Shown: positions 28,573 to 36,615 of the stretch, in pieces
How the letters are laid out: each line of letters opens with the position of its first letter
How positions within the stretch are numbered: position 1 is the stretch's first letter
Assembly (NCBI GenBank): GCA_012522185.1
Contig: JAAYKY010000056.1
Location: forward strand, 39,594-103,593
Source of the DNA: Flavobacteriaceae bacterium
GTDB taxonomy: Bacteria; Bacteroidota; Bacteroidia; Flavobacteriales; Weeksellaceae
DNA length: 64,000 nucleotides
Direction: 5' to 3'
Translations under genes and position numbers: made by a program
Notes under the pieces: generated by a model
The model's input: only the letters and a program-made list of their open reading frames with translations
Database searches by the model: none
Told to the model about the DNA's origin: nothing

Positions 28573-30033
28573 TTATTTATTGAGTTGATTGCTTAAATCC
28601 ATCAAGGTTTCTAAATCATCGAAATGATGTCGCACTCCGTTGATTTCTTGGTAATTTTCATGTCCTTTTCCCGCGATGAGAATGATGTCATTTTTCTCCG
28701 CCATTTTCAAAGCGGTTTTTATAGCTTCCTTTCGATCTCTTATTTTGAGCGTCTTTTTATAATTCTGTGGTTCTACTCCGACTTCCATTTCTTCTAAAAT
28801 CAAATCCGGATCTTCGGTTCTTGGATTGTCGGATGTAAAGATGGCAAGCTCAGACTCTCGGGAGGCTATCTTGGCCATCTCCGGTCGTTTTGACCTGTCA
28901 CGATCCCCACCACAGCCTACTACGGTAATGAGTTTTTCGCTTCTTGTCCGAATGTTTTGAATCGTATTCAATACATTTTCCAAAGCATCGGGTGTGTGTG
29001 CATAGTCAATGATCCCAATGATTCCTTCTTTTGTAATTATAGATTGAAAACGCCCGTCAACGTTTTTAAGACTACTTAAATGCCTCAATATTTCTTCTTG
29101 GTCAAATCCTAAAAGTTTCGCAATTGAATAAACCGCTAATAAATTATAAGCATTGAATAAACCAATTAGAGGCGTCCAAAATTCTTTCCCATCCAACATC
29201 AACAACATCCCAGTAAATTGATTTTCCAGAATTTTTGCTTTAAAGTCTGCATCTGTTTTCAAAGCATAGGAATAGCGTTTGGCTGGCGAATTCTGCAACA
29301 TCACAATTCCATTTTTGTCATCAATATTGGTCAGTGCTATTGAGTTTTTTGGTAATTCATCAAAGAACTTTTTCTTTGCTTTGATATATTCAGCAAAGGT
29401 TTTATGATAATCTAAATGGTCGTGACTGATGTTGGAAAAAGCTCCGATTTCAAATTTCAATCCGGCAATTCGGTTTTGATGAATTCCATGGGAACTCACT
29501 TCCATCACTGCGTACTCACAGCCCGCTTCCACGGCTTCGCTGAACATTTTATTCAAACTAAGAATATCGGGAGTCGTATGCGACGAAGGATATTCTTTCC
29601 CATGAATTAAAATTCGAATGGTTGATACCAAAACCGTGGCATACCCGAGCGACTCCAACAAATCATAAGTCAGTGTAGCCGTTGTCGTTTTTCCATTCGT
29701 TCCAGTTATTCCAATTAGTTTTAATTTTTCGGTTGGATTTCCATATAAATTGGAAGCGATGAAGCCCAAAGCGATGGATGAATTTTCTACAATGATGTAG
29801 GTTATATTTTCGATTAAATTTTCTGGTTTTCTTTCACAAACAATGGCTACAGCTCCTTTTTCAATCGAGGAATCGATGAAGTCATACCCGTCCACTTGGG
29901 TTCCTGTTTGAGCAATGAACAAGGAGTTTTCTTCGATTTTTCTAGAATCAAATTGCACAGAGGAAATTATCCTTTCGGTGTCACCGATGGTTTCAACTCT
30001 TTGAACTTTATGTAGTAATTCATTTAATTTCAT
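28573..30033 (-). CDS. murE: UDP-N-acetylmuramoyl-L-alanyl-D-glutamate--2,6-diaminopimelate ligase
   Basis: MurE adds the third residue of the stem peptide. The 486-residue protein has the N-terminal UDP-sugar region (VQFDSRKIEENSLFIAQTG), the P-loop GITGTNGKTTTATLTYDLL, and MEVSSHGIHQNRIAGLKFE. Near the C-terminus, TSDNPRTEDPDLILEEM contains the DNPR signature, which in this family indicates meso-diaminopimelate rather than lysine. Its ATG overlaps the ftsI stop codon by 4 bp. Confidence 0.96.
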   Translation of the reverse strand: MKLNELLHKVQRVETIGDTERIISSVQFDSRKIEENSLFIAQTGTQVDGYDFIDSSIEKGAVAIVCERKPENLIENITYIIVENSSIALGFIASNLYGNPTEKLKLIGITGTNGKTTTATLTYDLLESLGYATVLVSTIRILIHGKEYPSSHTTPDILSLNKMFSEAVEAGCEYAVMEVSSHGIHQNRIAGLKFEIGAFSNISHDHLDYHKTFAEYIKAKKKFFDELPKNSIALTNIDDKNGIVMLQNSPAKRYSYALKTDADFKAKILENQFTGMLLMLDGKEFWTPLIGLFNAYNLLAVYSIAKLLGFDQEEILRHLSSLKNVDGRFQSIITKEGIIGIIDYAHTPDALENVLNTIQNIRTRSEKLITVVGCGGDRDRSKRPEMAKIASRESELAIFTSDNPRTEDPDLILEEMEVGVEPQNYKKTLKIRDRKEAIKTALKMAEKNDIILIAGKGHENYQEINGVRHHFDDLETLMDLSNQLNK

Positions 30034-31994
30034 CCTTCCAATTCCAAATAAATTGTTTCACCTTTTCGAATGGGAGTTCCCGCCGGGATGGATTGATTTC
30101 TGACCTTTCCAATTCCGGTATAGCGCACATCCAGCCCTATGTTTTCTAATGCCGGAATGACTGCTTCGCCACTTTTCCCTACCAAATTGGGAATTCGTTG
30201 AGATTCATAATCCAACTTAAAATCTGGCGTCGTAAATACTTTGTTTACATCCACCATTTTTGGTAATTCAGGTGTGTTTTTTGGAGTTCTGGAATACACC
30301 CAATCTGCAATTTTCTTAAATACTGGCGCAGTAACACCTCCCCCATAATATCCTTTTCTTCGGTCAGGTTTGTGCACAATTACTACGCAAGTATATTTGG
30401 GATTATCTGCAGGAAAAAAACCAGCAAACGAAGCTCTGTATTGCATAGGTTGATCTTTCAACCAATATTCCACCCTGGCAGTTCCGGTTTTACCAGCGAT
30501 TTCATAATGTTCTGTAAAAATGTTTCTTGCGGTTCCTTCGGATACTGCAAGTCGAAGCATTTCCGTCACTGCTTTTATATTTTCGGGACTCGACATTTGC
30601 TCTACTAAAACTTCTGGCTTGTATTCGATAGTTTTCCCGGTATTTTCTTCAATTTTATCAATGAACAAAGGCTTCAAAAGCTTTCCACCGTTGGCTATTC
30701 CATTGTAAAAAGTCAGAATTTGAAGTGGAGTCATTTTAAAACCATATCCATAGGACATTACAGGCAACGTCACATTGCTCCACATCGGATCTTCCGGGCG
30801 GTGGAACTGTGGTACTGCTTCCCCTTCAATATCAATCCCCAATGGTTGGGTCAAATGCCATTTATCCAATTGATTAAAATATTCTTTCGGATCACTTCCG
30901 TATCCGGCATTGATGAGCTTCGCCATACCGATGTTGGAAGATTTGATTAAAACCGTTCCGACATCGATTGTTCCATAACCTCTTGAATCACGGATTGTCC
31001 GATTGTAAAGTCGATAAGCACCTCCTCCGGTTTGAACCTTTGTTTCGGGTGTGAATTTTTCATTTTCCAATCCAGCCAAGATCGATACCGTTTTAAAGGT
31101 AGATCCCGGCTCGGCTCCTTCTCCCACCACATAATTCAAAACATCCGAATAAACGCTATCTGCAATTCTCTTCAGATTTACAATTGCCCGAATTTTTCCG
31201 GTTTCTACTTCCATCACTGCCACACATCCATGTTCGGCATTGTATTTTATCAATTGATCTTGCAGAGCACTATAGGCTGCAATCTGCATCCCTGCGTCGA
31301 TTGTCGTGTAAACATGCGAACCATTCACGGGTTCTTGTTCCCAAGATTTAAAAGGTTTCCATTGGCCTCGTCCCATGAATTGCACCCATCTTTTCCCGGC
31401 GTTTCCTGATAGGTAATTCGAATAAGCCCCTTCCAAACCTACTCTTCCTCGGTGATCGTCATAACCAATCGTTCGGGCGCCGACATCTGATAAAACCAAT
31501 TCACGTTTGGGCCGTGTATCGTGTATAAATCCCCCTCTATTTTGTCCTTCTCGAAAAATTGGGAAGGATTTGATACGCATATATTCTTGATAATCCAGGC
31601 CTTTGATCAAGGTCATATAGCGGTTTTTTTTATTGCGTTCGGTTCTTAATCGGTTTTCAAAATAAGCGGCCGGTTTTTGAAACATTTTTGAAAGGGAATC
31701 GGCCAATACACCTACTTCAGCCTCAAACAATTCATCTTTAATCACCACCAAATCCAAGAAAATATCATGAACGGTCACAGTCGTCGCAAGTAAATCCCCT
31801 TCGGATGCGTACAAATTCCCTCTTTCGGCCGGCTCTTCCACCAAATCAAAATTTCTTTGGGCGAAAATATCCAGCTCTTCGCCTTCTTTCACCTGAATTT
31901 TAATCATGAAAGCGAAAACCCCCAAAGCAATCAAAAGCAGCCCACAACCGACTGCATATCCTCTAATGAGTAAATGTTTACGGTTCTTGATCAT
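30030..31994 (-). CDS. ftsI: Septal penicillin-binding protein FtsI (PBP3-like) with PASTA domain
   Basis: FtsI is the transpeptidase that cross-links septal peptidoglycan. The 654-residue protein has an N-terminal membrane anchor (about 10-33), a dimerisation/pedestal region, and the transpeptidase domain with the three active-site motifs: Ser-x-x-Lys in EPGSTFKTVSILAG (about residue 298), SSN in LIKSSNIGMAKL, and KTG in IAGKTGTARVEYW. The last 60 residues (IPNLVGKSGEAVIPALENIG) form a PASTA domain, as in SpoVD-type PBPs. The start overlaps the ftsL-like gene by 17 bp. Confidence 0.95.
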   Translation of the reverse strand: MIKNRKHLLIRGYAVGCGLLLIALGVFAFMIKIQVKEGEELDIFAQRNFDLVEEPAERGNLYASEGDLLATTVTVHDIFLDLVVIKDELFEAEVGVLADSLSKMFQKPAAYFENRLRTERNKKNRYMTLIKGLDYQEYMRIKSFPIFREGQNRGGFIHDTRPKRELVLSDVGARTIGYDDHRGRVGLEGAYSNYLSGNAGKRWVQFMGRGQWKPFKSWEQEPVNGSHVYTTIDAGMQIAAYSALQDQLIKYNAEHGCVAVMEVETGKIRAIVNLKRIADSVYSDVLNYVVGEGAEPGSTFKTVSILAGLENEKFTPETKVQTGGGAYRLYNRTIRDSRGYGTIDVGTVLIKSSNIGMAKLINAGYGSDPKEYFNQLDKWHLTQPLGIDIEGEAVPQFHRPEDPMWSNVTLPVMSYGYGFKMTPLQILTFYNGIANGGKLLKPLFIDKIEENTGKTIEYKPEVLVEQMSSPENIKAVTEMLRLAVSEGTARNIFTEHYEIAGKTGTARVEYWLKDQPMQYRASFAGFFPADNPKYTCVVIVHKPDRRKGYYGGGVTAPVFKKIADWVYSRTPKNTPELPKMVDVNKVFTTPDFKLDYESQRIPNLVGKSGEAVIPALENIGLDVRYTGIGKVRNQSIPAGTPIRKGETIYLELEG

Positions 31995-32322
31995 AGATTT
32001 TTTGAGTTAATACATAGAGTTGTTCATCTGTTAATTTTATTCCGATTAATTCGGACTGTCTCATAATTTCTGGCTCGAGCTGCATTTGCATCAGCAAACG
32101 ATGCGCATCTGTGTATTGGGCTTTGAGATTAGATACTTGCTCATCGAGTTGATTGATTTTTATCACTTTTTTATCCAACCAGTGCGAACTTGAAATACTT
32201 ACAAATGCTAAAAAAACAAGGTACATCACAAAGCGCCAGTTCTGCATGGAACCATCATCTACCAAGAATTTCCCCTTCAGAATGTCCTTAATATTGATAT
32301 TACTTTTCTTATTTTTTGCCAT
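31978..32322 (-). CDS. FtsL-like cell division protein
   Basis: This 114-residue bitopic protein is the likely FtsL partner in the divisome. It has a basic N-terminus, one membrane segment (about residues 30-48, FVMYLVFLAFVSISSSHWL), and a periplasmic coiled coil (KVIKINQLDEQVSNLKAQYTDAHRLLM), then ends KIYDQEP. Sequence similarity in the FtsL family is weak; the call rests on topology and on the position between rsmH and ftsI, which is where ftsL sits in dcw clusters. Confidence 0.82.
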   Translation of the reverse strand: MAKNKKSNINIKDILKGKFLVDDGSMQNWRFVMYLVFLAFVSISSSHWLDKKVIKINQLDEQVSNLKAQYTDAHRLLMQMQLEPEIMRQSELIGIKLTDEQLYVLTQKIYDQEP

Positions 32323-32328
32323 TTCAAA

Positions 32329-33228
32329 TCAATTCTTAATTGCTATACGCATTTTCGCACTTCGCGCTCTGGGGTTTCTTTCGATTTCCACCTCAGTCGG
32401 AACAATTACTTTGGAATGAGTAGGCGCAAACGGCGCGTCCCAGTTCCCAAATACATCTTTCTCCGGCTCGCCTTCAAACATTCCGGTTTTCATATATCGC
32501 TTCACCAAACGATCTTCGAGCGAGTGGTAAGAAATCACGACCAGGCTTCCTCCCGGCGCTATCAGCTCCCCGCATTGTAGTAGCAATTCACGCAATGCAG
32601 ACATTTCATCATTTACTTCAATCCGAAGTGATTGAAACAATTGAGCTAAAACCTTATTTTCTTTGTTTTTAGGAATATAACTGAACAATTGCTTCAATTG
32701 TTCGATGGTTTCAAAAGGCTGATTTTTTCGCTCCGACACTACTTCTCTTGCCATTCTTCTTGCCGATCTTAATTCACCGTAATTGTAAAAAACATCAGCA
32801 AGTTGCGCTTCTTCATATTCATTCAATATTTCAGCCGCTGTCAATTTTTGACTTTGATTCATCCGCATATCCAAATCCCCATCGAACCGAGTCGAATATC
32901 CTCTTTGCGGTGTATCAAACTGATGAGAAGAAACGCCAAGGTCTGCCAAAATCCCATCGACTGTTTTGACTCCTCGATACCGCAGGTTATTCTTTAAAAA
33001 GCGAAAATTCTGCATTACCAACTCAAAACGTTCGTCCTGAATGGTGTTCTCCCGTGCATCTTCATCTTGATCAAATGAAAAAAGCTTCCCATTTTCGCTC
33101 AGACGATTTAGAATTTCCCGCGAATGCCCGCCACCTCCGAAAGTACAATCCACATAAACTCCGTTTGGATCTCCTATCAGGGCGTCAATACTTTCATTCA
33201 ATAAAACAGGGTTATGATATTCCATCAT
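32329..33228 (-). CDS. rsmH: 16S rRNA (cytosine-1402-N4)-methyltransferase
   Basis: RsmH (MraW) methylates N4 of C1402 in 16S rRNA using S-adenosylmethionine. Family motifs are HNPVLLNESIDAL at the start, VDCTFGGGGHSREIL (SAM binding), ADLGVSSHQFDTPQRGYS, and near the end ISYHSLEDRLVKRYM. I prefer the start at 33228 (MMEYHNPVLL); an ATG at 33246 in the same frame would overlap mraZ further and adds residues not typical of the family. It overlaps mraZ by 17 bp. Confidence 0.94.
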   Translation of the reverse strand: MMEYHNPVLLNESIDALIGDPNGVYVDCTFGGGGHSREILNRLSENGKLFSFDQDEDARENTIQDERFELVMQNFRFLKNNLRYRGVKTVDGILADLGVSSHQFDTPQRGYSTRFDGDLDMRMNQSQKLTAAEILNEYEEAQLADVFYNYGELRSARRMAREVVSERKNQPFETIEQLKQLFSYIPKNKENKVLAQLFQSLRIEVNDEMSALRELLLQCGELIAPGGSLVVISYHSLEDRLVKRYMKTGMFEGEPEKDVFGNWDAPFAPTHSKVIVPTEVEIERNPRARSAKMRIAIKN

Positions 33229-33688
33229 CTTCGCTACTCTTAACATTCCCCATCACATCTTCAGCCAAGGCTGCAAAGTCCAACTCTGTAATATCCACCG
33301 TCCTTTCATAAGAGTCCTTATCCCAGATTTCAAGAATCATGGAGTTGGGCGACAAAACAACTTCCTTATCAATTCCGGCAAAAGCAATCAGATCTTTGGC
33401 AATCTGAATCCGGCCATTTCCATCCACTTCCACCACTTTTACTCCTGCTGTAAACAACCGTATGAAGTCATTGTTTTTCTTCACAAACCGATTCAATTTG
33501 TTTACATCTTCCATAACTTTGCTCCACTCTCGCATCGGGTGCAACTCAAGGCATTTTTGAAACACAGAACGTTTCAGCACAAAACCATCTTCCATCACTC
33601 CTGCGAGCTGCTTTTTGAGAGCGGCCGGAAGAGGAAGACGACCTTTTGCGTCAACTTTACATTCATGTGTTCCTATTAATGGCTTCAA
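33212..33688 (-). CDS. mraZ: Transcriptional regulator MraZ
   Basis: MraZ binds repeats upstream of its own gene and represses the division/cell-wall cluster. The 158-residue protein has two AbrB-like SpoVT folds, each with the D-x-x-GR motif: CKVDAKGRLPLPAAL near residue 10 and EVDGNGRIQIAKDLI near residue 90. The start is TTG at 33688, giving (M)KPLIGTHECKVDAKG; I see no in-frame ATG or GTG that fits the family's usual N-terminus better. It is the first gene of the cluster, preceded by a promoter box and phased GTGGTA repeats. Confidence 0.92.
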   Translation of the reverse strand: MKPLIGTHECKVDAKGRLPLPAALKKQLAGVMEDGFVLKRSVFQKCLELHPMREWSKVMEDVNKLNRFVKKNNDFIRLFTAGVKVVEVDGNGRIQIAKDLIAFAGIDKEVVLSPNSMILEIWDKDSYERTVDITELDFAALAEDVMGNVKSSEDDGIS

Positions 33689-33702
33689 CTGGAAATTTTT
33701 AT

Positions 33703-33710
33703 CAAAAATA
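33703..33710 (-). promoter_or_regulatory. Bacteroidota -7 box of the dcw cluster
   Basis: On the minus strand TATTTTTG fits TAnnTTTG and ends 15 bp before the mraZ TTG start, leaving a very short leader. It is the only good box seen directly upstream of mraZ. Confidence 0.6.
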
Positions 33711-33719
33711 TAAACTTTT

Positions 33720-33766
33720 TACCATTTTTTACCACAAAATACCACTTTGTTGAAAACTTTTACCAC
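33720..33766 (-). promoter_or_regulatory. Likely MraZ operator: phased GTGGTA repeats
   Basis: On the plus strand TACCA(C/T) occurs at 33720, 33730 and 33740, spaced exactly 10 bp, with a fourth TACCAC at 33761. On the minus strand these are TGGTA direct repeats just upstream of the mraZ promoter box. MraZ proteins in other bacteria bind short direct repeats at about one helical turn spacing in this position, so I infer autoregulation of the cluster. Confidence 0.75.
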
Positions 33767-33896
33767 TCAAAGGGATTAAAAATCTTTATTCTCTGGGAAA
33801 TACTTTACTCAAAAGAAAGTCAAAGAGTTAATTTGCGATCGAATAAGAAATCGTTTGGGAATTAATTATTTTTTAAGAAATTAATATAGAATTCCC

Positions 33897-33904
33897 TATT
33901 TTTG
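33897..33904 (+). promoter_or_regulatory. Bacteroidota -7 box of the hydrolase-engB pair
   Basis: TATTTTTG matches TAnnTTTG, 20 bp before the ATG of the hydrolase gene. The 236-bp divergent region 33689-33924 therefore carries promoters in both directions. Confidence 0.55.
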
Positions 33905-33924
33905 TTTTTAAACAAAAAAGTGGA

Positions 33925-34701
33925 ATGCTTTTAAAACTTAAAAAGTCTAATAAATTTTCCTATTTAGAAGAAGGCGATGGAGTTCCCATTGTGCTACTTC
34001 ACGGCCTGATGGGAGAGTTGAGTAATTTCGGCTCTCTGATGCAGTATTTTTCAGGAAAAGGATACAAAGTCTATGCGCCGGAATTGCCCATTTATAGCTA
34101 TTCCCTGCTTAATACAAACGTTTCGAGCATCGCTAAATTCGTCGCTCGTTTTCTAAAAGAAATCGTGAAAGAACCTGCAATTTTAGTGGGTAATTCTCTG
34201 GGAGGTCATCTGGGACTGGTAGCAACACACAAGCATCCAGAATTGGTAAAAGCTTTGGTTTTGACCGGTAGTTCGGGGCTTTACGAAAGATCCTTTGGCG
34301 AAACTTTCCCAAAAAGAGGGAGTTATGATTATGTATTAAAGAAAACACAGGAAGTGTTTTACGATCCTGCCGTGGCGACAAAAGAAATCGTGGACGAGGT
34401 TTTTGAAACGGTAAATGATCGCAAAAAAGCAATCAAAACCTTATACATTGCCCGAAGCGCTATCAAGCACAATATGAAAGATGATTTGAAGGAAATTCAA
34501 ACTCCGGTTTGTTTGATTTGGGGAAAACAAGACAATGTAACGCCACCCGAAGTAGCCGTGGAATTCAATGAAGGCTTGCCTAATTCAACTTTATATTGGA
34601 TCGACAAGTGTGGGCATGCACCCATGATGGAACATCCTGAACTTTTCAACGAACTTTTGGAAAAGTGGTTGTTGCAAAATCAAATGGCTCCTCTTAGATG
34701 A
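33925..34701 (+). CDS. Alpha/beta-fold hydrolase
   Basis: This 258-residue soluble enzyme has the alpha/beta-hydrolase layout: oxyanion region VLLHGLMGE near residue 24, nucleophile elbow VGNSLGGHLG (Ser about 93), acid in WGKQDNVTPP (about 203) and the catalytic His in CGHAPMMEHPE (about 231). The substrate is unknown; esterases, C-C hydrolases and lyases share this pattern. Its stop overlaps the engB start by 4 bp, an association I think is common in flavobacteria. The hydrolase may be kept with engB simply as an operon. Confidence 0.88.
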   Translation: MLLKLKKSNKFSYLEEGDGVPIVLLHGLMGELSNFGSLMQYFSGKGYKVYAPELPIYSYSLLNTNVSSIAKFVARFLKEIVKEPAILVGNSLGGHLGLVATHKHPELVKALVLTGSSGLYERSFGETFPKRGSYDYVLKKTQEVFYDPAVATKEIVDEVFETVNDRKKAIKTLYIARSAIKHNMKDDLKEIQTPVCLIWGKQDNVTPPEVAVEFNEGLPNSTLYWIDKCGHAPMMEHPELFNELLEKWLLQNQMAPLR

Positions 34702-35303
34702 ATTTAAAACCAGAATTTGTAAAAAGCGCTCCGAAGTGGTCCGATTGCCCGGAACCTAATCAACCGGAATATGCCTTCATTGGTCGTTCAAATGTCGGGA
34801 AATCCTCACTCATCAATATGTTGGCCAATCGTAAAGATTTGGCAAAAACTTCCGGCACACCTGGGAAAACACAATTAATCAATGTTTTTTTGATGCAGGA
34901 ATCTTGGTTTCTCACAGATTTACCGGGCTATGGATATGCTCGTGTTTCAAAATCTAAAAGAGGTGATTTTGAAAAGATGATTACAAATTACCTAACCCAA
35001 AGACCAAATTTGGTCAATACTTTTGTATTAATTGACTGCCGAATTCCACCCCAGAAAATTGATTTGGAATTTATGGAATGGTTGGGTAAAAATCAGATTC
35101 CTTTTTCGATTGTTTTCACTAAAATCGATAAAATCAGTAGCGCGGCCTTGCAAAAAGCATTATTAAATTACAAAAAAGAAATGCTTAAAACTTGGGAATC
35201 CATGCCGCTAGTATTCACCAGTTCGGCTTCGTCGAAAATCGGTCGTTTGGAAATTCTAAATTACATCAGTTCACTCAATGAACAATTAAAAGGGAAATTT
35301 TAG
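34698..35303 (+). CDS. engB: Ribosome biogenesis GTPase EngB (YsxC)
   Basis: This 201-residue TRAFAC-class GTPase is needed for assembly of the large ribosomal subunit. GTPase motifs in order are G1 GRSNVGKSSLIN (about residue 30), G2 TSGTPGKTQLINVF, G3 DLPGYGYARVSK, G4 TKIDK and G5 TSSAS. Length is normal. It overlaps the upstream hydrolase by 4 bp and converges with aroQ, with a 4-bp overlap of the coding ends. Confidence 0.95.
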   Translation: MNLKPEFVKSAPKWSDCPEPNQPEYAFIGRSNVGKSSLINMLANRKDLAKTSGTPGKTQLINVFLMQESWFLTDLPGYGYARVSKSKRGDFEKMITNYLTQRPNLVNTFVLIDCRIPPQKIDLEFMEWLGKNQIPFSIVFTKIDKISSAALQKALLNYKKEMLKTWESMPLVFTSSASSKIGRLEILNYISSLNEQLKGKF

Positions 35304-35722
35304 ACCTTTAATAATTTTTCAATTGCTATTTTATATCCCTCAAGTCCTTTTCCAGAAATAATTTTGAGACAATTTTCGCTTGTAACGGATATCTTTCGGA
35401 AATCTTCTCGGGCATAAATATCTGAAATATGAACTTCCACAACCGGAACTTCGATGGCCTTAATCGCATCTGCAATGGCATAGGAATAATGCGTATAAGC
35501 GCCGGCATTTAGAACAATACCGTCATAATCAAATCCGACTTGATGTAATTTATCGATGATATCGCCTTCGTGATTGGACTGAAAATAATGAAGTGCTGCA
35601 TTTGGAAAATCCTTACGAAGCCTTTCAAAGTACACTTCAAAACTCTGATTTCCATATATATTCGGCTCTCTTTTTCCAAGCAAATTCAGATTGGGCCCGT
35701 TGATGATTTGAATTTGATACAT
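35300..35722 (-). CDS. aroQ: 3-dehydroquinate dehydratase, type II
   Basis: AroQ dehydrates 3-dehydroquinate in the shikimate pathway. The 140-residue sequence has the type II pattern: IINGPNLNLLGKREPNIYG at the start with the catalytic Tyr at its end, ALHYFQSNHEGDIIDKLH, LNAGAYTHYSYAIADAI, and VEVHISDIYAREDFR with the catalytic His. It converges with engB and shows no partner from the same pathway nearby. Confidence 0.96.
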   Translation of the reverse strand: MYQIQIINGPNLNLLGKREPNIYGNQSFEVYFERLRKDFPNAALHYFQSNHEGDIIDKLHQVGFDYDGIVLNAGAYTHYSYAIADAIKAIEVPVVEVHISDIYAREDFRKISVTSENCLKIISGKGLEGYKIAIEKLLKV

Positions 35723-35866
35723 GACAAAATATTCATTCTTTATTTAATGTTTAAAATTACTGATTTAATTGAACTTGAACTTCGTATCGAAATTATTTTT
35801 AAATAAAAGGATTTAAAACGGCATTGTAATTGTATAAAACCCAAGGAATTAAAAAACCTGTTAATT

Positions 35867-36358
35867 ATGAAAAAATTAATGTTAACCAGTACAGCACTTC
35901 TTATAAGTGCTTTTATGGTGGTTTCTTGTGAAACCAAAAATCAAAATGAAACTATCGAGGATGTATATCCGGAAGATACGATAGAAGTTGGAGATACGAT
36001 TTATTCGGCCGATGCTGAATGGCTTCAAGCGGAGCAAGATCTCAAAGATGCGGAACAAAGACTGATTGAAGCAAAAGAAAGTGGTGATGAGGCCGCTCTA
36101 CGTGCTGCAGAGCAAGCAAAAGAGGATGCGAAAGCAGCTTGGGACGCAGTCAAAGATCAGGCTAATCGTACGACAGACGCTGTGGAACAAGGAACAAAAG
36201 ACGCTGTGGACGGTATAAAACAAACAGCAAATGAAATTGGAGAAGCCACTTCTGAAGCTTATCAAGACACCAAGGAAGGAGCCAAAGAAGCAGCTCAAGA
36301 CTTGAAAGAAGGAACTAACAAAGCGGTAGAAGACTTAAAAAATCTTGGGAATAATTAA
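35867..36358 (+). CDS. Helical lipoprotein, YtxH/LEA-like repeats
   Basis: This 163-residue protein carries a lipoprotein signal (MKKLMLTSTALLISAFMVVSCE, Cys about 21) and is otherwise almost all charged helix. Residues about 55-155 contain alanine/lysine/glutamate repeats of roughly 11 residues (DAVEQGTKDAVDGIKQTAN, then SEAYQDTKEGAKEAAQDLK). These resemble LEA/YtxH-type stress proteins. A protective envelope role is plausible but not shown. It is monocistronic, with a strong terminator. Confidence 0.75.
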   Translation: MKKLMLTSTALLISAFMVVSCETKNQNETIEDVYPEDTIEVGDTIYSADAEWLQAEQDLKDAEQRLIEAKESGDEAALRAAEQAKEDAKAAWDAVKDQANRTTDAVEQGTKDAVDGIKQTANEIGEATSEAYQDTKEGAKEAAQDLKEGTNKAVEDLKNLGNN

Positions 36359-36390
36359 TCATCCCTAATCGATTTGATTATTGCACAAAA

Positions 36391-36423
36391 AAACCACGTA
36401 ATTTATGAATTGCGTGGTTTTTT
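36391..36423 (+). terminator. Intrinsic terminator of the helical lipoprotein gene
   Basis: AAACCACGTAATT (36391-36403) pairs with AATTGCGTGGTTT (36408-36420) around a 4-nt loop, with one wobble, followed by T residues. Confidence 0.88.
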
Positions 36424-36475
36424 GCTTTATTACACCAAAAAAGCTAAATGTTCAATTCGTGTTCAATTCTTTAAA

Positions 36476-36512
36476 TTAAAAAAAACCTAAACAGCTACAA
36501 AAACTATTTAGG
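36476..36512 (-). terminator. Orphaned tRNA-Arg terminator
   Basis: CCTAAACAG (36486-36494) pairs with CTATTTAGG (36504-36512), and the minus strand continues into a long T run. It sits just beyond the att repeat holding the tRNA 3' end, so it is probably the original terminator of tRNA-Arg, now separated from that gene by the integrated element. Confidence 0.65.
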
Positions 36513-36521
36513 GCTTTATTA

Positions 36522-36537
36522 TTGTGACCTCGGCAGG
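36522..36537. repeat. Attachment site repeat, distal end (att)
   Basis: TTGTGACCTCGGCAGG is identical to 45618-45633, where it covers the 3' acceptor and T-arm end of the intact tRNA-Arg. Beyond this core the sequences differ, which marks the recombination crossover region of the element. Confidence 0.9.
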
Positions 36538-36585
36538 GTCGCAACTTCACTCTACAACCCCACAAATATAACCAGTTCCTGAATT

Positions 36586-36615
36586 CCATTTTACAAAAGG
36601 GGGCGATATAGGGGG
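36586..36615. repeat. 30-bp subterminal direct repeat, left copy
   Basis: CCATTTTACAA followed by a purine and GGGGGCGATATAGGGGG; it matches 45484-45513 at 29 of 30 positions in the same orientation. This copy directly abuts the stop codon of the TIR-STING gene, about 50 bp inside the att core. Confidence 0.9.

Noticed and set aside
36586..36615. The 30-bp repeat as the element's attachment core
   Set aside because: The 16-bp repeat overlaps the intact tRNA-Arg 3' end, lies outside the 30-bp copies, and is followed on the far side by a plausible displaced tRNA terminator; so the 16-bp repeat is the better att core.
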